64,000 nt of DNA from Dyella jiangningensis (GCA_000632805.1 CP007444.1:4142772-4206771), one strand, 5' to 3'; shown: positions 46,392 through 59,136, numbered from the stretch's first letter. The notes: generated by a model from the sequence alone, not told the origin. Numbers and translations are program-made.

Positions 46392-46482
46392 GCCCGATTC
46401 CGTACCCTTTCAAGCGCCTCTCCCCCGGAGGCGGCGACCGGCGAGTGTAACATAGCGACCCCGATTGCCCGGCTTGTTTCCC
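46392..46482. promoter_or_regulatory. Divergent promoter region between ACP and xanB2-type genes
   Basis: A 91-bp gap. The stretch TGTAACATAG (46446-46455) in GC-rich surroundings offers -10-like hexamers in both directions (TAACAT plus, TATGTT minus). A small hairpin CGCCTC/GAGGCG lies near 46417-46435. Both pigment units could be controlled here together. Confidence 0.5.
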
Positions 46483-47469
46483 ATGGTTCAGGGTTGTGAA
46501 AACGTCAAGCCTGCGCTGCGCCGCGCGCCGCAGGTGTCCTATCGCCACGACAAACCCGAGGCCGTGCTGGGCGAGCCCGGCACGCTGGCGGTGTTCGGGT
46601 TTGGCACCGGCGCCGCCCGCAGCGAGGATCCGCGCTGGCTGGGCGTGGATCTGGAAGGCATCGACGCTCCGGTGCCGGTCGAGATCTGGCAGGTGGCCGG
46701 CACGGTCAGTCAGGGGCGCGAGGGAGACGTCCAATGGTCGGCTGGCGATGGCTGGCTGTTCGCGGCGATCACGCTGGACGAGAACAACCATGGCGGCCCC
46801 CGCGATACCGCGCACGAGGCGTACGGGCAGCTGTGCCGCTTCGTAGCCGGGCGCCGCGAGCGGCACGTGCAACGCATCTGGAACTACCTGAGCGACATCA
46901 ACGAGGGCGAAGGTGACGCCGAGCGCTACAAGCTGTTCTGCGATGGACGCGCCACCGGCATGGGCTCGTTCTTCGCCGAAGGCTTTCCGGCGGCCACGGC
47001 CATCGGGCACCACGCGAGCGCACCGCGCCTGCAGATCTACCTGCTCGCCTGCGACGAGGCGGGCCTGCGTGTTGAAAACCCCCGCCAGGTCAGCGCCTGG
47101 CGCTACCCGCGCCAATACGGCCGCACGCCACCCAGCTTTGCCCGCGCCATGATGCTGCCGGCCGGCGACGCGCTGGCGATCTCGGGTACGGCCGCCGTGG
47201 TCGGACATGCCTCTGCGCATGAGGACGATCTCCTGGCCCAGCTGGGCGAGACGCTGACCAACCTGGAAACACTGCTGCACAGCGCCGGCATGACGGCGGG
47301 CTTCGATACGCAATCGCCGCTCAAGGCCTATGTTCGCCAGCCTACCGATGCGCCGGTCGTGCGCGATTTCCTGCAGCAGCGCCTGCCCGGCGTGCCGGTC
47401 TTGCTGTTGCACGGCGACATCTGTCGCCAGGAACTACTGGTGGAAATCGACGGCTGGCGCTACGCCTGA
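46483..47469 (+). CDS. xanB2: XanB2-like bifunctional chorismatase (hydroxybenzoate synthase)
   Basis: Protein of 328 residues in the FkbO/Hyg5/XanB2 chorismatase family. These enzymes turn chorismate into 3-hydroxybenzoate (pigment starter) and, in XanB2, also 4-hydroxybenzoate (ubiquinone precursor). Recognisable segments are VFGFGTGAARSEDPRWLGVDLEG, AYGQLCRFVAGRRERHVQRIWNYLSDINEGEGDAERYKLFCDGR (in parts), and the RidA-like C-terminal half with LAISGTAAVVGHASAHEDDLLAQ. ATG at 46483 chosen; TTG at 46465 opens the frame but is unlikely. It sits divergent from the ACP gene, in line with a pigment role. Confidence 0.9.
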   Translation: MVQGCENVKPALRRAPQVSYRHDKPEAVLGEPGTLAVFGFGTGAARSEDPRWLGVDLEGIDAPVPVEIWQVAGTVSQGREGDVQWSAGDGWLFAAITLDENNHGGPRDTAHEAYGQLCRFVAGRRERHVQRIWNYLSDINEGEGDAERYKLFCDGRATGMGSFFAEGFPAATAIGHHASAPRLQIYLLACDEAGLRVENPRQVSAWRYPRQYGRTPPSFARAMMLPAGDALAISGTAAVVGHASAHEDDLLAQLGETLTNLETLLHSAGMTAGFDTQSPLKAYVRQPTDAPVVRDFLQQRLPGVPVLLLHGDICRQELLVEIDGWRYA

Positions 47470-47472
47470 CGC

Positions 47473-48267
47473 TCAGCCCGGCCAACCGTTCGGCGAATGG
47501 CAGGCGGGAAACGCCTGCCTGAAATGCCCGAGCAGATAATCGGCCGCCGCCGATTTGCTCGTCGGCAAGGCGGCGTAGACATCCGCCACGGCCAAGTCGC
47601 CCTTACCACTGTCCAGAGCCGAGATCGGCACGCTGCTCAGCACGGCCGCGTGCACGGTGAGCCTGCCGGAGCGGTAACGGAACAGCGCCGTGCATTCGTC
47701 GGGGCGCGACTGCCAGCTCATCACCGGATTGGTCTGGCCAAGGTTGGATTCGGGCGCCCCGGTGAGGACGGCAAGGTGCTCGCTCGCCCCCGGCAGCAAG
47801 CCGGCGGCCTCCTCAAGCATGCAGCCCAGGCAGGCGGGAATCACCGTGTAGGTGATCCAGCCTGCCGAGCCACCATCGGGCGACGCGTAGGTGTAGACGG
47901 TGCCGCCGTCCATGCCGATTTGCGCTCGCTGCAGGCGCCAGCCCGCCGGCACCGGCATCCAGCCGATCACCGCGCCGTAGAACCACTGCAAGGGCGATTT
48001 GCCGGCGGCCGGCGCATCGCTCGGAACAGGCGGCAACGCCGCGGGGTCGACGCGCACCCAATCGGCTCCGCCGGCATGCACGTCGACCAACGTGACGGTT
48101 GCTCCGGCGACGGTGGCAGTGCGCAGTGCGTAGTCGGCATCCGGCGCCGAACGCAGGTCGGGCGTGGAACGAAGTTCACGAACGCCGGTGGCCGCATGCA
48201 ATGCCGACAGGCACAGCAACCACAGCATGACGATGACGGTCAGCTTGAATGTCCCAAGACGACGCAC
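47473..48267 (-). CDS. Exported protein of unknown function
   Basis: A 264-residue protein with a signal peptide (KLTVIVMLWLLCLSALHA). The mature part has a mixed alpha/beta look with a TVYTYASPDGGSAGWITYTVIPACLGCMLEEAAGLLPG segment containing a CxxC pair, plus later cysteines in RPDECTAL and FPACHSP. These could bind metal or form disulfides. I do not recognise the family. The GTG at 48267 is preferred over the longer frame because AGGGGAGAGG lies just upstream. It is convergent with the xanB2-type gene (three bases apart) and follows glmU by 82 bp on the same strand. Confidence 0.72.
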   Translation of the reverse strand: MRRLGTFKLTVIVMLWLLCLSALHAATGVRELRSTPDLRSAPDADYALRTATVAGATVTLVDVHAGGADWVRVDPAALPPVPSDAPAAGKSPLQWFYGAVIGWMPVPAGWRLQRAQIGMDGGTVYTYASPDGGSAGWITYTVIPACLGCMLEEAAGLLPGASEHLAVLTGAPESNLGQTNPVMSWQSRPDECTALFRYRSGRLTVHAAVLSSVPISALDSGKGDLAVADVYAALPTSKSAAADYLLGHFRQAFPACHSPNGWPG

Positions 48268-48349
48268 GGCCCTCTCCCCTTGGCGGACGCGGCGCGAGTT
48301 ATACGTCGCGGTGGGCCGCAGTGGCATCAGACCATTCGGACTATGCCGG

Positions 48350-49723
48350 TCATTTCTGCTTCACCGGCCGATGCCAGCCATGGAGCGTGGTCTGTCGCGC
48401 GCGCGCAATCGTCAGCTCGCCCGGCGGTGCATCCTTGCCGATGACGGAGCCGGCGCCGACAGTGGCCTGCGCGCCAATCGTGACCGGCGCCACCAGCGCG
48501 CTGTTGGAGCCGATGAAGGCCCCGTCGCCAATGGTCGTCAGGTGCTTGTTGGCGCCGTCGTAGTTGCAGGTGATGGTGCCTGCGCCGATGTTCACGCCGC
48601 TGCCGATCACCGTGTCGCCGAGATAGCTCAGGTGGTTGGCCTTGCTGCCTTCGCCGATCTGCGCCTTCTTGGTCTCGACGAAGTTGCCGATATGCACGCC
48701 CGACGCCAGCTCCGTACCCGGACGCAGGCGCGCGAACGGGCCGATGATGCACGGCCCATGCGTCACCACGCCTTCCAGGTCGCAATGCGCCAGCACCACG
48801 GTGCCGACGGCGAGGTTCACATCTTTGAGGCGGGTGAAGGGCCCGATGCGTACGTCGTCGCCCAGCACGACGTCGCCCTCGAAGATGACATTGGCGTCGA
48901 TCTCCACATCCATGCCCGCACGCACCGTGCCGCGCACGTCGATGCGCGCGGGGTCGACGATGCGCACGCCCTCGAGCGCGAGCGCCTTGGCGGCACGCTC
49001 ACGGTACTGGGCCTCCAGCTCGGCCAGCTGCCAGGGATTGTTGGCGCCGGCGGCCTCGAATTCGTCCGCGCATTCCACGCAACTGGCGGCGCGATTCTCG
49101 CCGGCGGCCATTGCGAAGATGTCGGTGAGGTAATACTCGCCCTGCACATTGTTGCGATCCAGTTTGGACGTCCAACGCTTGAGCGCGGCCGCTTCGGCCG
49201 CCACGATGCCGGTATTGATCAGGTTGTTCGCGCGCTGTGCGTCGTCGGCGTCCTTTTCTTCCACCACGGCCCGCACGTGGCCATTGCCATCGCGCAGCAC
49301 GCGGCCATAGCCGGACGGATCGGCCACGCGCGTCGCCAGCAGGCTCACCGTGCCCTCGCCACGCACCAGTTGCTCCAGCGTCTGCGGGCGCGTCAGCGGC
49401 ACGTCGCCATAGAGCACCAGCACGGTGGCCTCGTCGGGTACGTCCAGCAAGGCTTCGCGCACCGCATGGCCGGTACCCAGGCGTTGCGACTGCAGCACCC
49501 AGCGCAAGTCGGTGTCATGTTCGAACGCGGCGCGCACCTGGTCGCCGCAATGACCGTAGACCAGATGGATCACCGTGGGCTTCAGCGCACGCGCTGCTTC
49601 CAGCACGTGGGCGAGAAGCGGACGACCAGCCAGCGGCATCAATACCTTCGCCTTCTTCGACTTCATGCGCTTGCCTTCGCCGGCGGCGAGGACGATCACG
49701 TGCAGCGGAGCGTTCTTGATCAT
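48350..49723 (-). CDS. glmU: Bifunctional GlcNAc-1-P uridyltransferase / GlcN-1-P acetyltransferase
   Basis: Makes UDP-N-acetylglucosamine for peptidoglycan and LPS. The 457-residue protein has the pyrophosphorylase domain ([25 protein letters not shown] near 12-36, [10 protein letters not shown] near 103, and GEYYLTDI) and the left-handed beta-helix acetyltransferase domain from about 230 ([24 protein letters not shown] near 355-378, catalytic His in NHLSY). Both active sites are complete. Sits downstream of the ATP synthase operon, the usual linkage in many proteobacteria. Confidence 0.97.
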   Translation of the reverse strand: MIKNAPLHVIVLAAGEGKRMKSKKAKVLMPLAGRPLLAHVLEAARALKPTVIHLVYGHCGDQVRAAFEHDTDLRWVLQSQRLGTGHAVREALLDVPDEATVLVLYGDVPLTRPQTLEQLVRGEGTVSLLATRVADPSGYGRVLRDGNGHVRAVVEEKDADDAQRANNLINTGIVAAEAAALKRWTSKLDRNNVQGEYYLTDIFAMAAGENRAASCVECADEFEAAGANNPWQLAELEAQYRERAAKALALEGVRIVDPARIDVRGTVRAGMDVEIDANVIFEGDVVLGDDVRIGPFTRLKDVNLAVGTVVLAHCDLEGVVTHGPCIIGPFARLRPGTELASGVHIGNFVETKKAQIGEGSKANHLSYLGDTVIGSGVNIGAGTITCNYDGANKHLTTIGDGAFIGSNSALVAPVTIGAQATVGAGSVIGKDAPPGELTIARARQTTLHGWHRPVKQK

Positions 49724-49808
49724 GGGCGGGTCCGTCGTAGGTGGCGAGGGAGCATAACAGCCGCTAACCGGACGGCTTCAGTCGTCCGTATGGCATAAGC
49801 GGGGCGAG

Positions 49809-50330
49809 TCATGGCGACATCGCACGCGCCTCGACCACGGGCGCATCGCCGTTCATCGCGAAACGAAATAGATAACCTACTTCGAACGGCTGGGCGTGAT
49901 CGCCGACTGAATGCGCGTCGCCGTTGGCGTCGGCCGCCCATTGCCGCGTCCGCCAAGGCACGAAGGTCCAGCGCATGGCAGCCTCTCGCACGGCGTCGAT
50001 GAACTGGCGGTGAGACGGATCGGCCTGCGCTTCGCCCATCACGTGCACTTCGCCCACCTTGCCTTGTGCGTCTACCACGAGCCTCGCCTCGATTTCCTGT
50101 GGCGGCTTATGCAGCGCCCGCAACGCCGGCGGGTAGACCGGCAGGGGTTGCTCCAGCGGTGTCGCGCCAGTGGACGTCTGCCCCAGTGCGAGCGGAACGT
50201 GGCGCATCGCCTGAGCGGATGACGACTCCGCTTTCACCTGTGGCACCGTAGCACTGGCGCAGCACGCAAGCACAAAGGTGGCCGCAGCCACGCACGCCGC
50301 ACGGCACAGATGGCGAAAGCGCAGTCCCAT
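49809..50330 (-). CDS. TonB-C-like lipoprotein
   Basis: Protein of 173 residues. N-terminal signal HLCRAACVAAATFVLAC gives a lipoprotein cleavage site near Cys22-23. The rest resembles a TonB C-terminal (energy transducer) domain: LPVYPPALRALHKPPQEIEARLVVDAQGKVGEVHVMGEAQ, then a tryptophan-rich strand MRWTFVPWRTRQW. Without a membrane-spanning proline-rich linker it may be a periplasmic or outer-membrane TonB-like accessory. ATG at 50330; the long frame to 50696 overlaps atpC and is rejected. Confidence 0.75.
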   Translation of the reverse strand: MGLRFRHLCRAACVAAATFVLACCASATVPQVKAESSSAQAMRHVPLALGQTSTGATPLEQPLPVYPPALRALHKPPQEIEARLVVDAQGKVGEVHVMGEAQADPSHRQFIDAVREAAMRWTFVPWRTRQWAADANGDAHSVGDHAQPFEVGYLFRFAMNGDAPVVEARAMSP

Positions 50331-50381
50331 GGAAGGCACGGCTCGGCTCACTCTCAGGTCGCCGACCAGATTAAACAAAAA

Positions 50382-50400
50382 CGCCGGCACGAGGCCGGCG
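50382..50400 (-). terminator. Terminator of the ATP synthase operon
   Basis: Stem CGCCGGC/GCCGGCG (50382-50388 with 50394-50400), loop ACGAG, with an A-run on the plus strand (50371-50381) that reads as TTTTTGTTT after the hairpin on the minus strand. A classic intrinsic terminator 24 bases after atpC. Confidence 0.9.
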
Positions 50401-50424
50401 TCTCCATGCCACGTTGCCGTGGAC

Positions 50425-50850
50425 TCAGTGCTTGAGCGTCTTGCGCAGGCGCTCGAGCGCCTGCAGCTGGGTGATCGCTTCGGCGAGCTTGGCCTGCGCT
50501 TCGGCGATTTCCACCGCGTCGGTGCGGTTGGCCAGCGCCTCTTCGGCTTCCTGCTTGGCGCGCTGAGCAGCGACCTCATCCAGGTCGGAAGCGCGCGCGG
50601 CGGTATCGGCCAGCACGGTGACAACCTGCGGCTGCACTTCCAGGATGCCGCCCGACACCCAGAACTGCTGACGCTCGCCATTGCCCAGCACCACATCGAC
50701 GTGGCCGGCCTTCAGGCGGGTGATCAGCGGCGCATGGCGGGGCGCGATGCCCAGTTCGCCCATTTCGCCGGTGGCGACCACGAGCTGCGCGTCGCCCGAG
50801 AAGATCTCGGCTTCGGCGCTGACGATGTCGACACGAAGGGTATGACTCAT
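50425..50850 (-). CDS. atpC: ATP synthase epsilon subunit
   Basis: Central-stalk subunit of F1, 141 residues. Beta-sandwich N-terminus ([49 protein letters not shown]) with the [12 protein letters not shown] motif, and a C-terminal helical pair ([31 protein letters not shown]) that can inhibit ATP hydrolysis. Last gene of the operon, followed by the terminator. Confidence 0.96.
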   Translation of the reverse strand: MSHTLRVDIVSAEAEIFSGDAQLVVATGEMGELGIAPRHAPLITRLKAGHVDVVLGNGERQQFWVSGGILEVQPQVVTVLADTAARASDLDEVAAQRAKQEAEEALANRTDAVEIAEAQAKLAEAITQLQALERLRKTLKH

Positions 50851-50944
50851 GACGGTATTCCGGTGCGTTCGGTGAAAAGCAGACGATGCTGTGTGATGCC
50901 GGTGAAGCGCGACGGCCGCGCTTCACCATGATGCCTCACACCGA

Positions 50945-52417
<1,473 letters not shown>

Positions 52418-52437
52418 TTAGTTTGGTTACGGCGAGA

Positions 52438-53358
52438 TCAAACCGCCGCTGCGCCGCCGACGATTTCCGAGATTTCCTGGGTGATCGCGGCCTGACGTGC
52501 CTTGTTGTAGATCAGCGTCAGTTCGCCGATCACCTTGCTTGCGTTGTCCGACGCGCTCTTCATCGCGACCATGCGCGCGGCATGCTCGCTGGCGAGATTC
52601 TCCAGCACGCCCTGGTACACCACGGACTCGATGTAGCGGCCGAGCACGTGCTCGAGCACGGTGGCCGGATCGGGTTCGTAGATGTAATCCCAGTCGTGCT
52701 TTTGCTCGAGCTTGAGGCCGGCCACCGGATAATCCGGCGAACCCGTCTGGCCCTCGACCACTTCACCGGCCGCCACGGGCAGCGGAAGCAGCGCGTGGAC
52801 CGCCGGCTTCTGCGTCATCGTGTTGATGAACTCGTTGTGCGCGAGGAACACGCGGTCGAGCTTGCCGCCCATGTAGGAGTCCAGCGCGATCTTCATCACG
52901 CCGATCAGGGCTTCCAGCTTGGGACGCTCGCCGAGGTTGCTGGCGGTGGCGACCAGGTTGATGCCCTTGAGACGACGGAAGAACTGGATAGCCTTCTGGC
53001 CCACCGCCACCACATCGACCTGCACGCCCTTGTCCTGCCACTCGCGGATGGCCGGGAGCAGGCGACGGAACAGGTTGGCGTTGAGGCCGCCGCACAGGCC
53101 GCGGTCGGTGCTGATCACGATGTAGCCCACGCGGGCCACGCCCTCGCGTTCCACCAGGAACGGATGGTTGAAATCCGTGCTGGCCTGGGCGATGTGCGAG
53201 ATCACCTTGCGCATCGCGCGCGCATAGGGACGCGAGGCCTTCATCAGATCCTGCGCCTTGCGGATCTTCGAGGCCGAGACCATCTCGAGCGCGCGCGTCA
53301 CCTTGCGCATGTTCTGCGTGCTCTTGATCTTGGTTTTGATTTCGCGTCCGCTTGCCAC
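52438..53358 (-). CDS. atpG: ATP synthase gamma subunit
   Basis: Rotating central shaft of F1, 306 residues, about 20 longer than the E. coli protein. N-terminal coiled coil ([36 protein letters not shown]) and the C-terminal coiled coil ending [12 protein letters not shown] are intact. [11 protein letters not shown] near 84-94 is the family signature. The extra length is in a middle loop ([12 protein letters not shown] region), a feature seen in Xanthomonadales. A hairpin precedes it in the operon. Confidence 0.96.
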   Translation of the reverse strand: MASGREIKTKIKSTQNMRKVTRALEMVSASKIRKAQDLMKASRPYARAMRKVISHIAQASTDFNHPFLVEREGVARVGYIVISTDRGLCGGLNANLFRRLLPAIREWQDKGVQVDVVAVGQKAIQFFRRLKGINLVATASNLGERPKLEALIGVMKIALDSYMGGKLDRVFLAHNEFINTMTQKPAVHALLPLPVAAGEVVEGQTGSPDYPVAGLKLEQKHDWDYIYEPDPATVLEHVLGRYIESVVYQGVLENLASEHAARMVAMKSASDNASKVIGELTLIYNKARQAAITQEISEIVGGAAAV

Positions 53359-53411
53359 GTTTGCCTCAACCTTGTGGGTTATTGCGATCCCGGTGGTTAG
53401 ACCGGAGTGCG

Positions 53412-53435
53412 GTACGGCCGTCTGGACGGCCGTAC
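53412..53435 (-). other. Intercistronic hairpin between atpA and atpG
   Basis: Perfect 11-bp stem GTACGGCCGTC/GACGGCCGTAC (53412-53422 with 53425-53435) around TG, in the 91-bp gap. It lies 15 bases past the atpA stop in the transcript and may protect the upstream message or tune translation of atpG. Confidence 0.65.
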
Positions 53436-53449
53436 GCCCTAGTTACTGC

Positions 53450-55000
<1,551 letters not shown>

Positions 55001-55054
55001 GGGTCGATATCCTGAATTTTTGAGTCTTTTTTGAAGAGTCCAGCCAGGAATTGG

Positions 55055-55147
55055 CCGGTTTTTGCTCTTCGCGAAATGGACTTCGCTTAAATCTTTGAGT
55101 TGTCCGGCCACGGATGACCGGTTTGCTCTTTCGCGAATGGACTTCGC
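55055..55147 (-). repeat. Direct repeat in the atpH-atpA gap
   Basis: Two 30-32 bp copies: the first (55055-55086) and the second (55118-55147) share CCGGTTT, GCTCTT, TCGCGAA and ATGGACTTCGC with small indels. It fills most of an intergenic gap that is normally short in atp operons. Could be a local duplication with a translational or stability role. Confidence 0.7.
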
Positions 55148-55154
55148 GTGAAAA

Positions 55155-55688
55155 CTAGTGCGTCAGCGCGCTGGTCAAGCGCGACAGGCGCCCGCGGGCG
55201 GAGCCGTCGATCACTTCGCTGCCGGTATCGATCACCACGCCGCCAAGCAGCGAGGCATCGACACTGGTTTCCAGCTCGATCTCGCGCTTGAAGCGACGCT
55301 TGAGCGACGCCTTGAGCTGCTCGGCCTGCGCGGCATCCAGCGCGAACGCACTGGTTACCTTCACCAGCAGCTGCGACTCGGACTCGCGCTTGTACTCTTC
55401 GTACAGGTCGGCGATTTCCGGCAGCAGCGCCATGCGACGATGCTCGGCCAGCTCGCCCAGGAAGCGGGCGAACGGCGCATCGGCAGCCATGCCCTGCGGC
55501 AGGTGCAATGCCACGAGCTGCTCGGGCTGCACGCGCGGATCGTTGCCGAGGCTGGCAACGCGCGCGTCCTTCGCCACTTCGGCGGCGAACGCCAGCGCCT
55601 GCGACCATGCGCCAAGCGAGCCGGCCCCATGGGCCAGCTCGAAGGCTGCACGTGCGTACGGGCGGGCGAGGGTGATTGCCTGGGCCAT
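55155..55688 (-). CDS. atpH: ATP synthase delta subunit
   Basis: Peripheral-stalk F1 subunit of 177 residues joining F1 to the b dimer. N-terminal helical domain ([14 protein letters not shown]) and the C-terminal signature [36 protein letters not shown] are typical. Three bases after atpF. Confidence 0.96.
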   Translation of the reverse strand: MAQAITLARPYARAAFELAHGAGSLGAWSQALAFAAEVAKDARVASLGNDPRVQPEQLVALHLPQGMAADAPFARFLGELAEHRRMALLPEIADLYEEYKRESESQLLVKVTSAFALDAAQAEQLKASLKRRFKREIELETSVDASLLGGVVIDTGSEVIDGSARGRLSRLTSALTH

Positions 55689-55691
55689 GGC

Positions 55692-56162
55692 TTAGATCTC
55701 GGCGACGAGCTGGTCGAGCATGGCCTTGTGGGCCGACGCGTCGATCTCGCGCTGCACGATCTTCTCCGCACCCTGGACGGCCAGACGGCCGACCCAGCCA
55801 CGCAGTTCTTCGCGCGCACGCTGCTGCATGCTGACGATTTCTTCCGCGGCGTTGGCCTTCAGGCGGTTGGCCTCGGTGATGGCCTCGGCACGGGCCTTGT
55901 CCACGATCTGGTTGGCCTGCTGCTGGGCGCGCTCAACGATCTCGTTGGCCTGCTGACGGGCCAGCTTGATCTCGTTGGCGACCTTGGCGTCGGCATCCTT
56001 CAGTTCGGCGCGCGCCTTTTCGGCGGCGGCCAGACCATCGGCAACCTTCTTCTGGCGCTCTTCAATCGCATGATTGAGCTGCGGCCAGATGAACTTGGTG
56101 GTGAACCAGACCAGGATGGTGAAAGAGACCATCTGGCCCAGGAAAGTCAGATTGATATCCAT
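55692..56162 (-). CDS. atpF: ATP synthase b subunit
   Basis: Stator subunit of 156 residues. One N-terminal membrane helix ([25 protein letters not shown]) followed by a long Ala/Glu/Arg-rich helix that dimerises ([28 protein letters not shown] and on). Matches E. coli b (156). Preceded by a strong hairpin between it and atpE. Confidence 0.97.
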   Translation of the reverse strand: MDINLTFLGQMVSFTILVWFTTKFIWPQLNHAIEERQKKVADGLAAAEKARAELKDADAKVANEIKLARQQANEIVERAQQQANQIVDKARAEAITEANRLKANAAEEIVSMQQRAREELRGWVGRLAVQGAEKIVQREIDASAHKAMLDQLVAEI

Positions 56163-56203
56163 GAGCTTTCCAATTAACTCCGGTAACGCGTTAAACCGCC
56201 GAT

Positions 56204-56229
56204 CGCCGCAGCGCGATCACGCTGCGGCG
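56204..56229 (-). other. Intercistronic hairpin between atpE and atpF
   Basis: Perfect 10-bp stem CGCCGCAGCG/CGCTGCGGCG (56204-56213 with 56220-56229), loop CGATCA, 15 bases after atpE in the transcript. A stable 3' hairpin here would raise the abundance of atpE, whose product is needed in about ten copies. Confidence 0.65.
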
Positions 56230-56244
56230 ACACTTCTCCGCCGA

Positions 56245-56565
<321 letters not shown>

Positions 56566-56608
56566 TTAAGGCGAAGCGGATTAAAGCGAAACCGGATGGA
56601 ACAAGAAC

Positions 56609-57445
<837 letters not shown>

Positions 57446-57811
57446 TTAGCCCTTGAATCTGAACGCCAGCAAATTTATTGCGTAAGCAGCCACCAGCCCC
57501 GTGATGGCAGCTAGTGGCGGTAATTTCCATTGACCCAGGATCGCGATCAGCCCTCCGAAGATCACGATCCACTTCAGGACCATGCCTGACATCACGCGCC
57601 ACATCGTCATGCCGCCACCACCCAACCCGGCGAAGGTACGCCACGCCAGAAGCGCGGTACCCAGCGCCACGACAGTGGCGCCCGCAGCGGCCGCCAATGC
57701 CTCGCGGCGCCCCTGCAGCAGGAAGGTGAGACCCACGGCCGCCGCCACGGCCAGCTGCAGCAAGATAATGCGCAGCGCCAGGCGTCGACCGGAAGCAAGA
57801 CTATTGAGCAC
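57446..57811 (-). CDS. atpI: ATP synthase subunit I
   Basis: Small membrane protein of 121 residues with four helices (about 15-32, 38-58, 70-90, 95-115). AtpI proteins are encoded first in atp operons and help assemble the c-ring or import Mg2+. GTG at 57811 is used. First gene of the operon, preceded by a promoter. Confidence 0.9.
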   Translation of the reverse strand: MLNSLASGRRLALRIILLQLAVAAAVGLTFLLQGRREALAAAAGATVVALGTALLAWRTFAGLGGGGMTMWRVMSGMVLKWIVIFGGLIAILGQWKLPPLAAITGLVAAYAINLLAFRFKG

Positions 57812-57880
57812 GTGACGCTCCCGCGCGGTTTCGCCCTAGGCGGCACCGAACCATCTGCGGGCCACGGTCCAATCTGAAAA

Positions 57881-57910
57881 AGTATATCAGCGGGGCATTT
57901 ACAGCGACAA
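57881..57910 (-). promoter_or_regulatory. Promoter of the atp operon
   Basis: On the minus strand, -35 TTGTCG (57905-57910) and -10 TATACT (57881-57886) are 18 bp apart, 70 bp before the atpI start. Both are close to the sigma-70 consensus. Confidence 0.65.
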
Positions 57911-57960
57911 GCCGCGCTTGATGCGACAACTTGTCCAAGCGCTCAGTCGTTCACAAATCC

Positions 57961-57978
57961 TTCGCGAGATTTCGCGAA
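57961..57978. other. Short inverted repeat upstream of atp promoter
   Basis: TTCGCGA (57961-57967) and TCGCGAA (57972-57978) around four bases. Could be an operator for the atp operon or part of the phasin 3' region. Confidence 0.35.
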
Positions 57979-57993
57979 TCAGGCAAAGAAAAA

Positions 57994-58015
57994 GGGCCGG
58001 ACTGTCGTCCGGCCC
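57994..58015 (-). terminator. Terminator of the phasin gene
   Basis: Stem GGGCCGGAC/GTCCGGCCC (57994-58002 with 58007-58015) with loop TGTC and an A-run (57986-57993) that gives TTTTTCTTT on the minus strand. Intrinsic terminator, 46 bases after the phasin stop. Confidence 0.9.
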
Positions 58016-58060
58016 CGCGACGCAACTGGGGGGAAGAGGCGTTGCGCCGGTAAAGCGGTA

Positions 58061-58447
58061 TTACTTGGCGGCAGCCGCGGCCTTCTTGACCGGCGCGACG
58101 ACGGCGTCGTTCGCGGCCTGCTGCTGCTCCTGCGCCAGCGCGCTAAGCGACTCGGCGGTCTTCTGGGTCACGGCGATGATTTCCTGCGTGACGGCGACGG
58201 CGCGCTCGGCGTTCTCGCGGCTGGCGGCGGTGGCCTTTTCCCACAGGGAGCGCAGGCCATCGATGTCGCGGGTTTCGAAAGCATCGCTGATGAAGCTGGA
58301 AGCGGCTTCAGCCTGCTTTTCGAGCGCCTTGATCTGCAGCTCGGCGACCTTTTCCAGACCCTTGAGCGCCACCGACTGTGCCTTGAAGGCGCTGTCAGCC
58401 AGCTGCTTGGCGTAGGCAAAAACCTGGGTGTTGAGTTGCTGCGTCAT
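58061..58447 (-). CDS. Phasin family protein
   Basis: A 128-residue all-helical protein (TQVFAYAKQLADSAFKAQSVALKGLEKVAELQIKALEKQ) with the Phasin_2 pattern and an Ala/Lys-rich tail (APVKKAAAAAK). Phasins coat polyhydroxyalkanoate granules, though members also occur in cells without visible PHA. The ATG at 58447 follows GAGGGA. No PHA synthase gene is in the window. A TGC-rich palindrome precedes it. Confidence 0.88.
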   Translation of the reverse strand: MTQQLNTQVFAYAKQLADSAFKAQSVALKGLEKVAELQIKALEKQAEAASSFISDAFETRDIDGLRSLWEKATAASRENAERAVAVTQEIIAVTQKTAESLSALAQEQQQAANDAVVAPVKKAAAAAK

Positions 58448-58501
58448 GACTTGGTCCCTCGAAGGGAATGGGGGTAGTGGCAGGAAGACTACCAAGTCAT
58501 T

Positions 58502-58514
58502 TTGTGCGGTGCAA
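58502..58514 (-). promoter_or_regulatory. Candidate regulator site before the phasin gene
   Basis: Imperfect palindrome TTGTGCGGTGCAA (58502-58514) next to an AT-rich stretch (AATATATTTTT). Phasin promoters in PHA bacteria are repressed by PhaR at TGC-rich repeats; here this is only a resemblance. Confidence 0.35.
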
Positions 58515-58600
58515 TATATTTTTCCTGAACAGACCGCCGTGTCACAAAAATTTCAATTGAAACTGTCGATTACGTCAGCACGAAGAAATTTTGCGATGCG

Positions 58601-58963
58601 TCAAAAACTGTCACGGCTACAACTGGCACCGGACGTGCAGGTCTCATGCACCACGACCTTATCCAGGCCCGGCAGGGCCGGCTCCAGGCGACGGAAGATC
58701 CAGCGCGACAGCATTTCGCTGGTCGGGTTCTCCAGGCCTTCGATGTCGTTGAGGTAGTGATGATCCAGCTGGTCGTACAGCGGCGCGAAGGCGGCCTTGA
58801 CGTCGGCAAAGTCCATGACCCAGCCCATCGCCGGATCGGGCTCGCCGGCCACGTGGATTTCGACCTTGAAGGAATGACCGTGCAGGCGCGCGCACTTGTG
58901 GCCCGGCGGCACGTTGGGCAGGCGGTGCGCCGCTTCGATATGGAAGACTTTGAAGATATGCAT
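58601..58963 (-). CDS. queD: 6-carboxytetrahydropterin synthase
   Basis: Queuosine pathway enzyme of 120 residues that converts dihydroneopterin triphosphate to 6-carboxytetrahydropterin. Zinc-binding histidines are in [11 protein letters not shown] near 7-17 and [16 protein letters not shown] near 23-38; the catalytic end VHETCTSG has the family TCTSG motif. Complete and cytoplasmic. Followed by a phasin gene on the same strand after 153 bp. Confidence 0.95.
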   Translation of the reverse strand: MHIFKVFHIEAAHRLPNVPPGHKCARLHGHSFKVEIHVAGEPDPAMGWVMDFADVKAAFAPLYDQLDHHYLNDIEGLENPTSEMLSRWIFRRLEPALPGLDKVVVHETCTSGASCSRDSF

Positions 58964-59136
58964 GGCGCCATTCTACCGCTTGCCGCCAGGTCGGTTCCCC
59001 GCAGACGCCAGGCATGGCCTTCCAGGTCGGCCACTTGCCGCGTTCCCGCAGCCCATCCGGTGTCGATGCCGCGGCAGGAATGGCGAGCCGCCTCCGCCCG
59101 CCCAACCATCGCGCGGGCCGTGCGGCCTGGCCGATA

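Noticed and set aside
50331-50696. Longer start for the TonB-C-like lipoprotein
   Set aside because: It would overlap atpC and the operon terminator, and a lipoprotein signal begins at the ATG at 50330.
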